Shown here: piece by piece, positions 37,307-44,746 of the stretch
How the letters are laid out: every line of letters begins with the position of its first letter
Position numbering within the stretch: position 1 is the first letter of the stretch
Position numbers and translations under genes: made by a program
Notes under the pieces: generated by a model
What the model saw: the letters and a program-made list of their open reading frames with translations, nothing else
Databases searched by the model: none
What the model was told of the DNA's origin: nothing
Source: Azospirillum sp. B4
Lineage (GTDB): Bacteria > Pseudomonadota > Alphaproteobacteria > Azospirillales > Azospirillaceae
Reading direction: 5' to 3'
Assembly (NCBI RefSeq): GCF_000333275.1
Contig: NZ_BACU01000461.1
Coordinates: forward strand, 1 to 59,496
DNA length: 59,496 nt

Positions 37307-37407
37307 GGGTTGGACGCCCATCATTTCGCATGGCCTGGCGATTTGCCGCCTGGCTTAGGTTGATCGGCCGTTTAGTCGCCATTAGGCAAACAGCAAACTT
37401 GGCGACA

Positions 37408-38097
37408 ATGCAGCGACACTTGATGGTCTTGGGCGACAGCCACGTCCGATATTTTCGCAAGGCCCGGGAGAATGGCTACTTTCACGGCCGCATCGTGTCC
37501 GTCTGCGAGGTGCGCGGGGCCACGGCCGTCGGCATGCGCAATCCCAAATCAAAGAGCGACGCCCTGCGCACATTCCGCCGCGTGATCGCCCCGTTGCCCC
37601 GCGATTCCATCCTGTTGATCCACTTGGGTGAGGTCGACTGCGGCTATCTCATCTGGTGTCGGGCGCAGGAATACGGCGAAACCATTGAACAACAGATGAC
37701 GGCCTCGTTAGCCGCCTACGACGATTTCGTCGGTGAGCTTCAGTCCCTCGGCTTCACCCGCATCATTCTCAGCGGGGCCACTTTGCCGGCCATCGCCGAC
37801 AACCACGCTTGGGGCGAGGTCGCTATGGAGAGACGGCAGGTCCATGCCTCCCTCCGGGAACGGACGGACCTGACCTTGCGTTACAATGAGGCCTTGCGGG
37901 ACATGGCAACCCGGAGAGGCTTGCGATATGCCGACATCACAGCCGACCTTCTGGATCCGGAAACCGGCGTCCTGCGCCCCGATTATCGACACCGTGATCT
38001 GAATGATCACCACTTGGACAATGATCGCGCCGCCTTGTGCTGGAATTTGACCCTGGCGCCCCTGCTGATAGCCTATGACCTGGAGGCGGCCGACTGA
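37408..38097 (+). CDS. SGNH/GDSL-hydrolase-like protein
   Basis: Protein of 229 residues of the SGNH fold, function unknown. The nucleophile block is near the N-terminus (LMVLGDSHVRYF), block III reads LIHLGEVDCGYL, and a late DHHLDN segment could hold the catalytic Asp/His pair. The canonical Asn of block III is replaced (GEVDC instead of G-x-N-D), so catalysis is uncertain. Similar proteins occur near capsule or glycan genes as acyl-esterases. The ATG at 37408 places the first strand at the N-terminus; an ATG at 37330 would add 26 residues that do not look like the fold. Neither has a clear ribosome site. Codon use is less GC-biased than that of its neighbours, which hints at transfer. Confidence 0.6.
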   Translation: MQRHLMVLGDSHVRYFRKARENGYFHGRIVSVCEVRGATAVGMRNPKSKSDALRTFRRVIAPLPRDSILLIHLGEVDCGYLIWCRAQEYGETIEQQMTASLAAYDDFVGELQSLGFTRIILSGATLPAIADNHAWGEVAMERRQVHASLRERTDLTLRYNEALRDMATRRGLRYADITADLLDPETGVLRPDYRHRDLNDHHLDNDRAALCWNLTLAPLLIAYDLEAAD

Positions 38098-38237
38098 GCG
38101 GCGGGCGGGAAAAAGGTGGCCGGAAAGACCGCCTGCATGCTCCTCCGCGCCCAGCCGGGGGCTCTCGTCCACGGATGGAGGACACCACGGCATCGAGCCG
38201 CGCCGCGGGGACGACCTTTCTCCAGTACGGTGGACGC

Positions 38238-39209
38238 CTATAGCGGCGCCAGCAGCCAGTGCAGGCTGAACAGGCCGTCTGGGTCCACCCACACCTGCGC
38301 CGGTTCGAACCCGGCGGCGCGGGCCATGTTCTGGAAGGTGGCGGGAGCCAGCTTGTAGGAATCCTCGATGTGGATGCGTTCGCCGGCGCGGAAGTGGAAG
38401 AAGCGGCCGGCCACGGCGGCGCGCTGTTCCCGCTGGCTGATCAGGAAGATTTCGATCTTCGACTGATCCACATTGAAGTAGGCATAGTGGCGGAAGCCGG
38501 ACAGGTCGAAGGTGCCGCCCAGTTCGCGGTTGATGCGCGCCAGCAGGTTCAGGGAGAAGGCGGCGGTGACGCCGGCGCTGTCGTTGTAGGCGGCCTCCAC
38601 CAGGCCAATGTCCTTGGGGATATCCACGCCGACCAGCATGGCGCCCCCGGGCAGCATCTTGGCGCAGCGTGCCAGGAAGGCGGTGGCCGCCACCGGCGTC
38701 AGGTTGCCGATGGTGGAACCGGGGAAGAATCCCACCCGGCGCTGGCCGATGGCGGGTAGGGACAGCGCCTGCTGGGTGTAGTCACCGCAGACGGCCAGAA
38801 CCTCCACCTGCGGCCTGTCCATCGCCATGGCCGCCGCCTCGCGAATGAGCTGTTCACGCGAGATGTCGATGGCGACGTAGGAAGCGGGGTGCTCCAGCGC
38901 GTCCAGCAGCAGACGGCTTTTGCGGCCATCGCCCGTGCCGAACTCCACCACCTGGGCTTCAGGTCCCGCAAGCGCCGCGATCTCCGGCCCCAGGCGCCGC
39001 AGCATCGCCAGTTCCGTCCGCGTCGGATAGTATTCCGGCAGGTCGCAGATGCGTTCGAACAGCCCGGCGCCGGTGGCGTCGTACAGGTATTTGCAGGGAA
39101 TGCGGCGGATGGGATGGGACAGGCCGGCCAGCACGTCCTCGCGGAAGCTGGCTGCCGCCGGTTCATAATCCATGAAGCTCACACGGTCGAACACGTCCGT
39201 CACGGTCAT
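38238..39209 (-). CDS. egtD: L-histidine N-alpha-methyltransferase
   Basis: Trimethylates histidine to hercynine with SAM, the first step of ergothioneine synthesis. The 323-residue protein is the usual size for EgtD, with KYLYDATGAGLFERICDLPE, YYPTRTELAML, the SAM motif VVEFGTGDGRKSRLLLDAL, VGFFPGSTIGNL and the C-terminal HIEDSYK segment. The ATG at 39209 overlaps the egtB stop as ATGA, so the two are translationally coupled. The pathway's EgtA, EgtC and EgtE are not seen here. Many proteobacteria lack egtA and supply the thiol differently. Confidence 0.95.
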   Translation of the reverse strand: MTVTDVFDRVSFMDYEPAAASFREDVLAGLSHPIRRIPCKYLYDATGAGLFERICDLPEYYPTRTELAMLRRLGPEIAALAGPEAQVVEFGTGDGRKSRLLLDALEHPASYVAIDISREQLIREAAAMAMDRPQVEVLAVCGDYTQQALSLPAIGQRRVGFFPGSTIGNLTPVAATAFLARCAKMLPGGAMLVGVDIPKDIGLVEAAYNDSAGVTAAFSLNLLARINRELGGTFDLSGFRHYAYFNVDQSKIEIFLISQREQRAAVAGRFFHFRAGERIHIEDSYKLAPATFQNMARAAGFEPAQVWVDPDGLFSLHWLLAPL

Positions 39210-40501
39210 GGCGTCCTCGCAAGTCGAAGGCCGGAAAACTGCCAGCGGGTGGCCGGCGGGAAAAAATTGCGGTAGGTCTTGCGCACATGGCCGGCCGGCG
39301 TGGCACGCGATCCCCCGCGCAACACCATCTGGCCGCTCATGAACTTGCCGTTGTATTCGCCGATGGCGCCATCCGGCGGCCGATAGCCGGGGTATCCGGT
39401 GTAGGCGCTGGCGGTCCATTCCCAGACGTCGCCGTAGAAACCGGCGGTCACGCGGGCGTGGAAACTGCCGTCATCAAGCGCGCGTTCCACCGGCGGCTCC
39501 CCGGCCGCGATCTCCCACTCCGCCTCCGTCGGCAGGCGGGCGCCGGGCCAGCGCGCCTCCGCCCAGCGGGCGTAGGCATCGGCTTCATACTGGCTGATGT
39601 GGCAGACGGGTTCGTTGGGATCCACGGGGCGGCAGCCGGATAGGGTCTTCACCTGCCACGCGCCCTCCTCCCCCCGTTGCCAGTAGAGCGGCGCCTGCCA
39701 GTCCTGGGCCCGCACCACGGCCCAGCCATCGGACAGCCAAAGCTCCGCCCGGCGATAGCCGCCGTCGGCCATGAATTCGAGATAATCGGCGTTGGTGACG
39801 GCCCGGTCCGCGATCTCGAACGCCTCCAGCCACACTTTGTGGCGGGGGGTCTCATTGTCGAAGATGAAGTCCTCCTTGCCTGTCGCGCCGACGGCGTAGA
39901 GGCCGGCCGGCACCGCCCGCCACGTGATCTGCCCCGCCGGTTCCGCCGGCGCCGGGGCCGGGAAAATGGCGGGCGGAAAGGGGTGCAGCATCAGGGCGTG
40001 CTTGATGTCGGTGATGATCAGTTCCTGGTGCTGCTGCTCATGCTGCAGCCCAAGTTCCAGCAACGCCGCCGTATGGGCATCCAGGGCGCCCCCGTCCAGC
40101 CAAGCCTCCATGGCGCGATCGACGTGGGCGCGGTAGGCCATGACCTCCGCCACCGTTGGGCGCGACAGCAGGCCACGCGCGGCGCGCGGCCACCGTTCCC
40201 CCACCCCCTCGTAATAAGAATTGAAGAGGTAACGGAAGTGCGGATCGAAGGGGGTGTAACCGGGCGCCAGGCCCGACAACAGGAAGGTCTCGAAAAACCA
40301 AGTGGTATGGGCCAGATGCCATTTGGTGGGGCTGGCGTCCGGCATGGACTGCAGCGTCTGGTCCTCCGCCGTCAGACCTTGGACACGGGCCAGCGTTTCC
40401 GCCCGGACGAAGCGATACCGCGCCCGGGCATCGACCGGCCGGTGGCGCAAAGGATGTGCTGGCTGCGGCACGTCGGCGCAGGCCGGAACGGCGGAAGGCA
40501 C
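39206..40501 (-). CDS. egtB: Hercynine oxygenase (ergothioneine sulfoxide synthase)
   Basis: Non-heme iron enzyme that couples hercynine to a thiol (gamma-glutamylcysteine or cysteine) with oxygen. The 431-residue reading has an N-terminal DinB-like iron domain with HLAHTTWF (His62/His65) and HEQQHQEL (His154 and His158), and a C-terminal FGE-sulfatase domain with RLPTEAEWEIA, GDVWEWTASAY and VLRGGS. The GTG at 40501 is preferred because GGGGGA sits eight bases upstream; longer frames to 40627 lack a ribosome site. Coupled to egtD by ATGA. Confidence 0.94.
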   Translation of the reverse strand: MPSAVPACADVPQPAHPLRHRPVDARARYRFVRAETLARVQGLTAEDQTLQSMPDASPTKWHLAHTTWFFETFLLSGLAPGYTPFDPHFRYLFNSYYEGVGERWPRAARGLLSRPTVAEVMAYRAHVDRAMEAWLDGGALDAHTAALLELGLQHEQQHQELIITDIKHALMLHPFPPAIFPAPAPAEPAGQITWRAVPAGLYAVGATGKEDFIFDNETPRHKVWLEAFEIADRAVTNADYLEFMADGGYRRAELWLSDGWAVVRAQDWQAPLYWQRGEEGAWQVKTLSGCRPVDPNEPVCHISQYEADAYARWAEARWPGARLPTEAEWEIAAGEPPVERALDDGSFHARVTAGFYGDVWEWTASAYTGYPGYRPPDGAIGEYNGKFMSGQMVLRGGSRATPAGHVRKTYRNFFPPATRWQFSGLRLARTP

Positions 40502-40715
40502 GGAAGATATCCCCCAAGTGATGTACCAGCGACGTAAAAAGCCCCGAAATGGGGGTGACATCTGTCCTGCCACCGCGCATCGTCCCTGTCTTGCACGGAG
40601 CACGCGCAAACACCCCAAGTACCGCAACGGTCTCTTTAAGATAGGGCGGTCGCTGCCGGGGACAATGAGGGGCGGCCCAGGTTACGCCCGGCACCACCCC
40701 TCACCCTGCCGAAAC

Positions 40716-40973
40716 TTAACGGCTGCACAAGCGGGCCAGGACGAAGCCCGCGGCGCCGGCGAGGGCGATCGCCGTCAGCGGACGGGTTGCCACCTTGGTG
40801 CTGACCTCCTGCACCGCCCAGTCGCCCTTGGCCTTGGCCAAGTCGGCGGCGGCGTAAGCACCTTCCCGCAGGGCGTCATAGGCGCTGCGGCCGGCCTGGC
40901 TGGCGGCGGCGGCGGTATCCGCCGCGATGTCGGAGGCCTTGGCGGTGACGTCGTCGATACTCATGCTAGCCAT
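40716..40973 (-). CDS. DUF883/ElaB-like tail-anchored small protein
   Basis: Protein of 85 residues with an Ala-rich amphipathic helix (AKASDIAADTAAAASQAGRS), a charged middle and a single C-terminal membrane helix (PLTAIALAGAAGFVLARLCS). The layout resembles the DUF883 family (ElaB/YqjD), which anchors to the inner membrane and is induced by stress. GGAGAG precedes the ATG. An EcfG-like promoter lies about 60-90 bases upstream (41036-41061). First of several small stress-type genes here. Confidence 0.72.
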   Translation of the reverse strand: MASMSIDDVTAKASDIAADTAAAASQAGRSAYDALREGAYAAADLAKAKGDWAVQEVSTKVATRPLTAIALAGAAGFVLARLCSR

Positions 40974-41035
40974 GGAATTGCTCTCCTTTTTGCCTCCGGC
41001 TTTATTGCTTCCGGAGCGTGGGGATAATGTTGGCA

Positions 41036-41061
41036 AACCCGTGACGGGGCCGATTTGTTCC
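41036..41061 (-). promoter_or_regulatory. EcfG-type promoter of the DUF883-like gene
   Basis: On the minus strand GGAAC (41061-41057), a 17-base spacer, then GGTT. The alphaproteobacterial general-stress sigma factor EcfG/SigT recognises GGAAC with a 16-17 base spacer and CGTT; only the C is changed. A second site with the same layout lies before the DUF3309 gene. Confidence 0.55.
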
Positions 41062-41097
41062 AAAACAGGCGCCCCGGAAACGGCGGTCGGCTGGCGC

Positions 41098-41375
41098 CTA
41101 GCCAACCTTGGCGGGCCCACCGGCGCGCTCCAACGCGCCCAGGGCCGACAGGGCATCGCAGACCGCCTTCATCTGCGCCGCCGTCTGGCCGGGAACGCCC
41201 CCGGTCATGCTTTCCTCCGACGCCACCATCAGCAGCTGCAGGTCATGTTCCCAATGGCGCAGCAGATGGATCTTCTGGGGTCGCGCGTATATTGGTCCGA
41301 ACAGACGATGTCCTGTGGGCGCTCAAAATGGCTGGAGACGTCGCCCAGAAGGCGATCGATATCCTGGCTTGTCAT
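41098..41375 (-). pseudogene. Small conserved-type gene broken by a two-base frameshift
   Basis: An ATG at 41375 with GGAGA just upstream opens a frame reading MTSQDIDRLLGDVSSHFERP and then QDIVCSDQYTRD before failing. A shifted frame continues KIHLLRHWEHDLQLLMVASE, ESMTGG, then AQMKAVCDALSALGALERAG to a TAG at 41098. The total length (278 bases) is two bases too long for one frame; removing CC from a CCCC run restores RDQKIHLLRHWEHD. The joined 91-residue product has the pattern of a small alphaproteobacterial family of unknown function (Leu-rich start, a KIxLLRxWExD block, ASEE). Probably co-transcribed with the DUF3309 gene. Confidence 0.5.
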
Positions 41376-41423
41376 CTCGTTCTCCATCGTCAGGCCGGAA
41401 GGGTCACCAACGGCGCCGACGCG

Positions 41424-41579
41424 TCAGGCGCGGCCTGTCAGCACCAGGACCAGCACCACGATCAGCACCAGACCCAGGATGCCACTCGGGCCATACCCCC
41501 AGCCGCTGCTGTAGGGCCAGCTGGGCAACGCGCCGACCAGCATCAAAATCAAAATAACCAGCAGGATTGTTCCGATCAT
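41424..41579 (-). CDS. DUF3309 small membrane protein
   Basis: Hydrophobic peptide of 51 residues: MIGTILLVILILMLVGALP, then SWPYSSGWGYGPSGILGLVL and a second helix ending in TGRA. This is the DUF3309 pattern of two short membrane helices around a Trp-Gly-Tyr-Gly-Pro loop. GGAGG lies six bases before the ATG at 41579. An EcfG-like promoter (41623-41647) sits 44 bases upstream. Function unknown; members are common in alphaproteobacterial stress regulons. Confidence 0.85.
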   Translation of the reverse strand: MIGTILLVILILMLVGALPSWPYSSGWGYGPSGILGLVLIVVLVLVLTGRA

Positions 41580-41622
41580 GATGTCCTCCCATACCGGATC
41601 GCAGGTTGTTGGCTCGTCTTTC

Positions 41623-41647
41623 AACCGGCCCCCCAGTCATTTGTTCC
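41623..41647 (-). promoter_or_regulatory. EcfG-type promoter of the DUF3309 gene
   Basis: On the minus strand GGAAC (41647-41643), a 16-base spacer and GGTT. It gives a leader of about 35-40 bases before the DUF3309 ATG. It shares the extended GGAACAAAT with the promoter at 41036-41061. Confidence 0.6.
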
Positions 41648-41744
41648 ACCTTAGGCCATCCGGCGTTTGATCCCATTAAGGCGAGTGCCGGCTAAGACTT
41701 TGGCCAAGGTGTCATCCGCCGGAAGACGGTCGGCTCATCGGATC

Positions 41745-41769
41745 GGAACAAAGGGGCCGGGCATTGCTT
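41745..41769 (+). promoter_or_regulatory. Weak EcfG-like promoter candidate
   Basis: GGAAC at 41745-41749, a 16-base spacer and GCTT on the plus strand, about 155 bases before the YeaQ-like gene. The -10 half is a poorer match than in the two leftward sites. The surrounding 41625-41924 stretch contains no gene that I can support. Confidence 0.3.
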
Positions 41770-41924
41770 TTATGGGCTGATACGGAAGCCCGGACCGTCC
41801 ATCAACCATGCATCACCGGGCTCACCGCCCCCGTCCCCCCAGCCCCGCCCGTCCCCTGGCAGGAACCGCGTTGGGGGCCGCCTCGGGGGCATGGCCTCGG
41901 GGGCATGGATGAAGGGAAGACGTC

Positions 41925-42320
41925 ATGCAGCTGTTGTTCTGCATCGGCCTAGGCACGGTCTTGGGCCTGGTCTGCGGCAGGATGGTCAATGGCCGACCGG
42001 GATTCTTCACGGTGGAGGCGCTGCTGGGCGCCATCGGCGCCGTGATGGGCGCCTTCTTTTTCGGGGGCCTCGGCGTGCCTGCCAGCGCCCCGGTCTTTCT
42101 GCACACGGTGCTGTACGCCGTCTTCGGCGCCGTGGCCGCCATGGCCACGCTCTATGGCATCCTGGTCGCCGTCTATTGGGGCAGTGGCCTGCTGCGTGAC
42201 CATGAGGCCCGCACCCTGGACGGGGGCTTGAACGGGGCCTTGGACGGGGCGGACGCCCCGTCCGCCCCCACACCCGCCAGCGCCCCGGGCCGGCATATGG
42301 AAACCACCATCGGTATCTGA
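41925..42320 (+). CDS. Small membrane protein resembling GlsB/YeaQ/YmgE family
   Basis: Protein of 131 residues with three predicted membrane helices (about 2-20, 30-50 and 58-86). Its glycine-rich pattern (FCIGLGTVLGLVCGRMV, EALLGAIGAVMGAFFFGGLG) resembles transglycosylase-associated GlsB/YeaQ proteins. A hydrophilic tail rich in Ala, Asp and Pro follows (about 95-131). Family assignment is tentative. It precedes the DUF3008 gene by 19 bases, so the two are probably co-transcribed. Confidence 0.6.
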   Translation: MQLLFCIGLGTVLGLVCGRMVNGRPGFFTVEALLGAIGAVMGAFFFGGLGVPASAPVFLHTVLYAVFGAVAAMATLYGILVAVYWGSGLLRDHEARTLDGGLNGALDGADAPSAPTPASAPGRHMETTIGI

Positions 42321-42339
42321 CCCAGGAGAGGAGGGACCC

Positions 42340-42528
42340 ATGCCCGCGAAATCGAAATCTCAGCAAAAGGCGGCCGGCGCGGCGCTCGCCGCCAAGCGTG
42401 GCGACATCAAGAAGAGCGAGCTGAAAGGCGCCTCCCGCTCCATGGAGAAATCCATGAGCGAGAAGGAGCTGCACGACATGGCCGCGACCAAGCGCAAGGG
42501 CAAGCCGGAGCACGCGTCGGCGCGTTGA
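42340..42528 (+). CDS. DUF3008 small basic protein
   Basis: Hydrophilic Lys-rich protein of 62 residues: MPAKSKSQQKAAGAALAAKR, then KKSELKGASRSMEKSMSEKE and a KGKPEH tail. This is the full DUF3008 pattern. GGAGAGGAGG precedes the ATG. Function unknown; such proteins accompany osmotic or general stress genes. A strong intrinsic terminator follows after 19 bases. Confidence 0.85.
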   Translation: MPAKSKSQQKAAGAALAAKRGDIKKSELKGASRSMEKSMSEKELHDMAATKRKGKPEHASAR

Positions 42529-42547
42529 ACCGGCCGCCGCCACCATC

Positions 42548-42576
42548 AAGGGGCCGGGCATCGCCTGGCCCCTTTT
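42548..42576 (+). terminator. Intrinsic terminator after the DUF3008 gene
   Basis: Twelve-pair stem (AAGGGGCCGGGC with GCCTGGCCCCTT, one G-U pair) around an ATC loop, running into TTTT. It ends the stress-gene cluster and separates it from the copper-type genes. Confidence 0.85.
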
Positions 42577-42643
42577 CATTCCAGGTCCTTTTGTCCCACC
42601 GCCAGCCCTTGCCGCCGCCGCGTCACGCGGTATAGTCGGGGGC

Positions 42644-43021
42644 ATGGTTCGGCTGCCCCTTCTTCCCCTGCTGGCGTTCCTGACCCTCATGACCGTGGTC
42701 ATGGGGTTTTCCGTGCCTGCGCGGGCGCATGACTGCGAGCGCACCGTGGTGACCGCCGCCACGGGTGCGCATTCCGACCACCATGGCGCCCCCATCCTGG
42801 CCTCGGCCACCGCCGATTGCCATGAGGCAGCGGATTGCTGCTGTGTCGGGGGCATGGCGGGATGCGCCACTTCCTGCGCCGGCGCCCTGATGCCGGTCAT
42901 CTTCCCGGCGGCCGCCTTGACGTCATCCACGATGGTCCTGTTGCCGGCGGGCGATGCCGCCGGCGCCGGCCTGGCCCTGGCCCCCGCCTTGGGTCCGCCC
43001 AGACCGGGCCGCGACGCCTGA
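42644..43021 (+). CDS. Exported Cys/His-rich protein of the copper-type cluster
   Basis: Secreted or membrane-associated protein of 125 residues. It has a signal peptide (LLPLLAFLTLMTVVMGFSVP, cleavage near ARA-HD), then a short Cys/His-rich region with seven cysteines, including DCCC and SDHHGAP, and a hydrophobic Ala/Leu-rich C-terminal segment. No family is recognised with certainty. The metal-ligand-like residues and the downstream outer-membrane factor and multicopper oxidase suggest periplasmic copper handling (inference). Confidence 0.55.
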   Translation: MVRLPLLPLLAFLTLMTVVMGFSVPARAHDCERTVVTAATGAHSDHHGAPILASATADCHEAADCCCVGGMAGCATSCAGALMPVIFPAAALTSSTMVLLPAGDAAGAGLALAPALGPPRPGRDA

Positions 43022-43097
43022 CGACGCTCCGGTGGTCCTGACGGCCACCGGCGCAGCGTCCCTTCGCGACCGGACTTTCATCGTTTCGAGCTTTCCC

Positions 43098-43337
43098 ATG
43101 CCCAGATTCCTTGCGCGTGCCGCCTTGTTGGCGGTCGTGGCCGGGTGCGCGCCGCTCGCGCCACCCGCCTTCCCCCCTGGCGCCGCCGACCCCGCCGCCC
43201 CGGCGACAGCCTGGCTGCGCCCCACCGTCCTGCCCGAAGCCGCGATCGACGCGCCGCCAGAGGCCACCCCAACCGAAGTCCATGGGGTCACCATGCCCGG
43301 CATGGACCACAGCCATCACGGGCGGGGGACGCCATGA
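43098..43337 (+). CDS. Small lipoprotein of the copper-type cluster
   Basis: Lipoprotein of 79 residues with the lipobox VVAGC (Cys17), a Pro/Ala-rich middle and a C-terminal metal-binding-like tail (GVTMPGMDHSHHGRG). The ATG at 43098 is chosen because it begins the signal sequence. Its TGA overlaps the ATG of the outer-membrane factor (ATGA). The Met/His tail would suit copper binding, but no family is recognised. Confidence 0.6.
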   Translation: MPRFLARAALLAVVAGCAPLAPPAFPPGAADPAAPATAWLRPTVLPEAAIDAPPEATPTEVHGVTMPGMDHSHHGRGTP

Positions 43338-44746
43338 CGATCATCCCCTTGCCGTCCGCACGGGTCTTCATGCCGCTGCTGGCGGCCGCCCTGCTGGCCG
43401 GCTGCGCCACCGTCCCGCCCGAAGCGGGCTTCCCCGACGTGCAGCGGCACCTGGCGGGCCGGGTGGCCCAGCACGTGGCCTGGAACCGTGACAGCGCCGC
43501 CGACGCCCAGGCGGCCCAGGCGGTGACGGACCTGCTGGCCCGGCCGCTGACGGCCGACGGCGCCGTCCAGGTGGCCCTGCTGAACAATCCGGCTCTGCAG
43601 GCGACCTATGAGGATCTGGGCGTGGCCCAGGCCGACCTGGTGCAGGCGGGCCTGCTGCGCAACCCCGTCCTGTCGCTGATCAGCGCCTTTCCCACCAGGG
43701 GCCAGGAGCCGCCCAAGCTGGACTTCAGCGTGGTCGCCAATTTTCTGGACCTGCTGTGGCTGCCCGCCCGCCAGAAGGTGGCGACGGACCGCTTCGCCCA
43801 GGTGAAGCTGGACGTCAGCGCCGAGGTGGTGGACCTGGCGGCCGAGACCCGCGCCGCCTACCTGCGCCACCAGGCGGCGGCGCAGACGGCCAAGGCCCTG
43901 GCGGAGATGACCGCCCTGGCCCAGGCGTCCTACGACCTGGTGGCCCGGCTGGCGCAGGCGGGCAACGTCAACGAACGGCGCCTGGCGACAGAGCAGGCGG
44001 CCCTGGAGGAAGCCCGCATCGAGCAGGCGGAGGCCGAGGGCGAGGCCGTGGCGACACGGGAGACCCTGACCCGCCTGATGGGCGTATGGGGCGCCCAGGC
44101 CGCCTGGACCGTGGCCGACACCCTGCCCCCGGTGCCGCCGGATGAGCCCGACCTGGCGACGGTGGAGACAGCCGTCATCCAGGGCAACCTGAAGCTGGCG
44201 GCGGCCCGCCAGGCGGTGGCGGCGAAGGCCGCCAGCCTGGGCCTGACCGACGCCAGCCGCCTGTGGTCCGACATCAGCATCGGCGTGGCCGGGGAGAGGG
44301 AGACCGACCGGTCCTGGCTGCTGGGCCCGTCGCTGGACCTGGCCCTGCCGCTGTTCGACCAGGGCCAGCCGGCGGTGGCCAAGGCGACGGCGGAGTATCG
44401 GCAGGAAGCGCGGCGGGCGCAGCAGCTGGCCGTCGACCTGCGCAGCCAGGCGCGGGAGGCGCGCGACCGCCTGGTCCGCGCCCACGACCTGGCCCGGCAC
44501 TACCGCGAGACGGTCATCCCCCTGCAGCAACGCATCGTGCGGCTGGGCATGGCCGAATACAACTTCATGCTGACCAGCCCGTTCGAGGTGCTGACCGCCC
44601 GCCAGGCGGAAAGCGCCGCCTACCGCCGCTACATCGCCGCGGTGCGCGACTACTGGCTGGCGGCGGGCGACCTCATGCGCCTGTCCGGCGGCACCCCCCT
44701 CTCCCCCACCCAGCCCACAACCACCCAGCCGGGAGGCCCGTCATGA
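43334..44746 (+). CDS. TolC/CusC-type outer-membrane efflux lipoprotein
   Basis: Trimeric outer-membrane channel protein of 470 residues with the lipobox LLAGC (Cys23), then two repeats of the OEP fold (ALLNNPALQATYEDLGVAQA; VIQGNLKLAAARQAVAAKAA) with long Ala/Gln-rich helices. The segment LIQ/LRNP (GLLRNPVLSLIS) is typical of heavy-metal CusC-like members. It is coupled by ATGA to both the lipoprotein upstream and the multicopper oxidase downstream. No RND permease lies in this cluster, so it may serve a pump encoded elsewhere. Confidence 0.9.
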   Translation: MTIIPLPSARVFMPLLAAALLAGCATVPPEAGFPDVQRHLAGRVAQHVAWNRDSAADAQAAQAVTDLLARPLTADGAVQVALLNNPALQATYEDLGVAQADLVQAGLLRNPVLSLISAFPTRGQEPPKLDFSVVANFLDLLWLPARQKVATDRFAQVKLDVSAEVVDLAAETRAAYLRHQAAAQTAKALAEMTALAQASYDLVARLAQAGNVNERRLATEQAALEEARIEQAEAEGEAVATRETLTRLMGVWGAQAAWTVADTLPPVPPDEPDLATVETAVIQGNLKLAAARQAVAAKAASLGLTDASRLWSDISIGVAGERETDRSWLLGPSLDLALPLFDQGQPAVAKATAEYRQEARRAQQLAVDLRSQAREARDRLVRAHDLARHYRETVIPLQQRIVRLGMAEYNFMLTSPFEVLTARQAESAAYRRYIAAVRDYWLAAGDLMRLSGGTPLSPTQPTTTQPGGPS

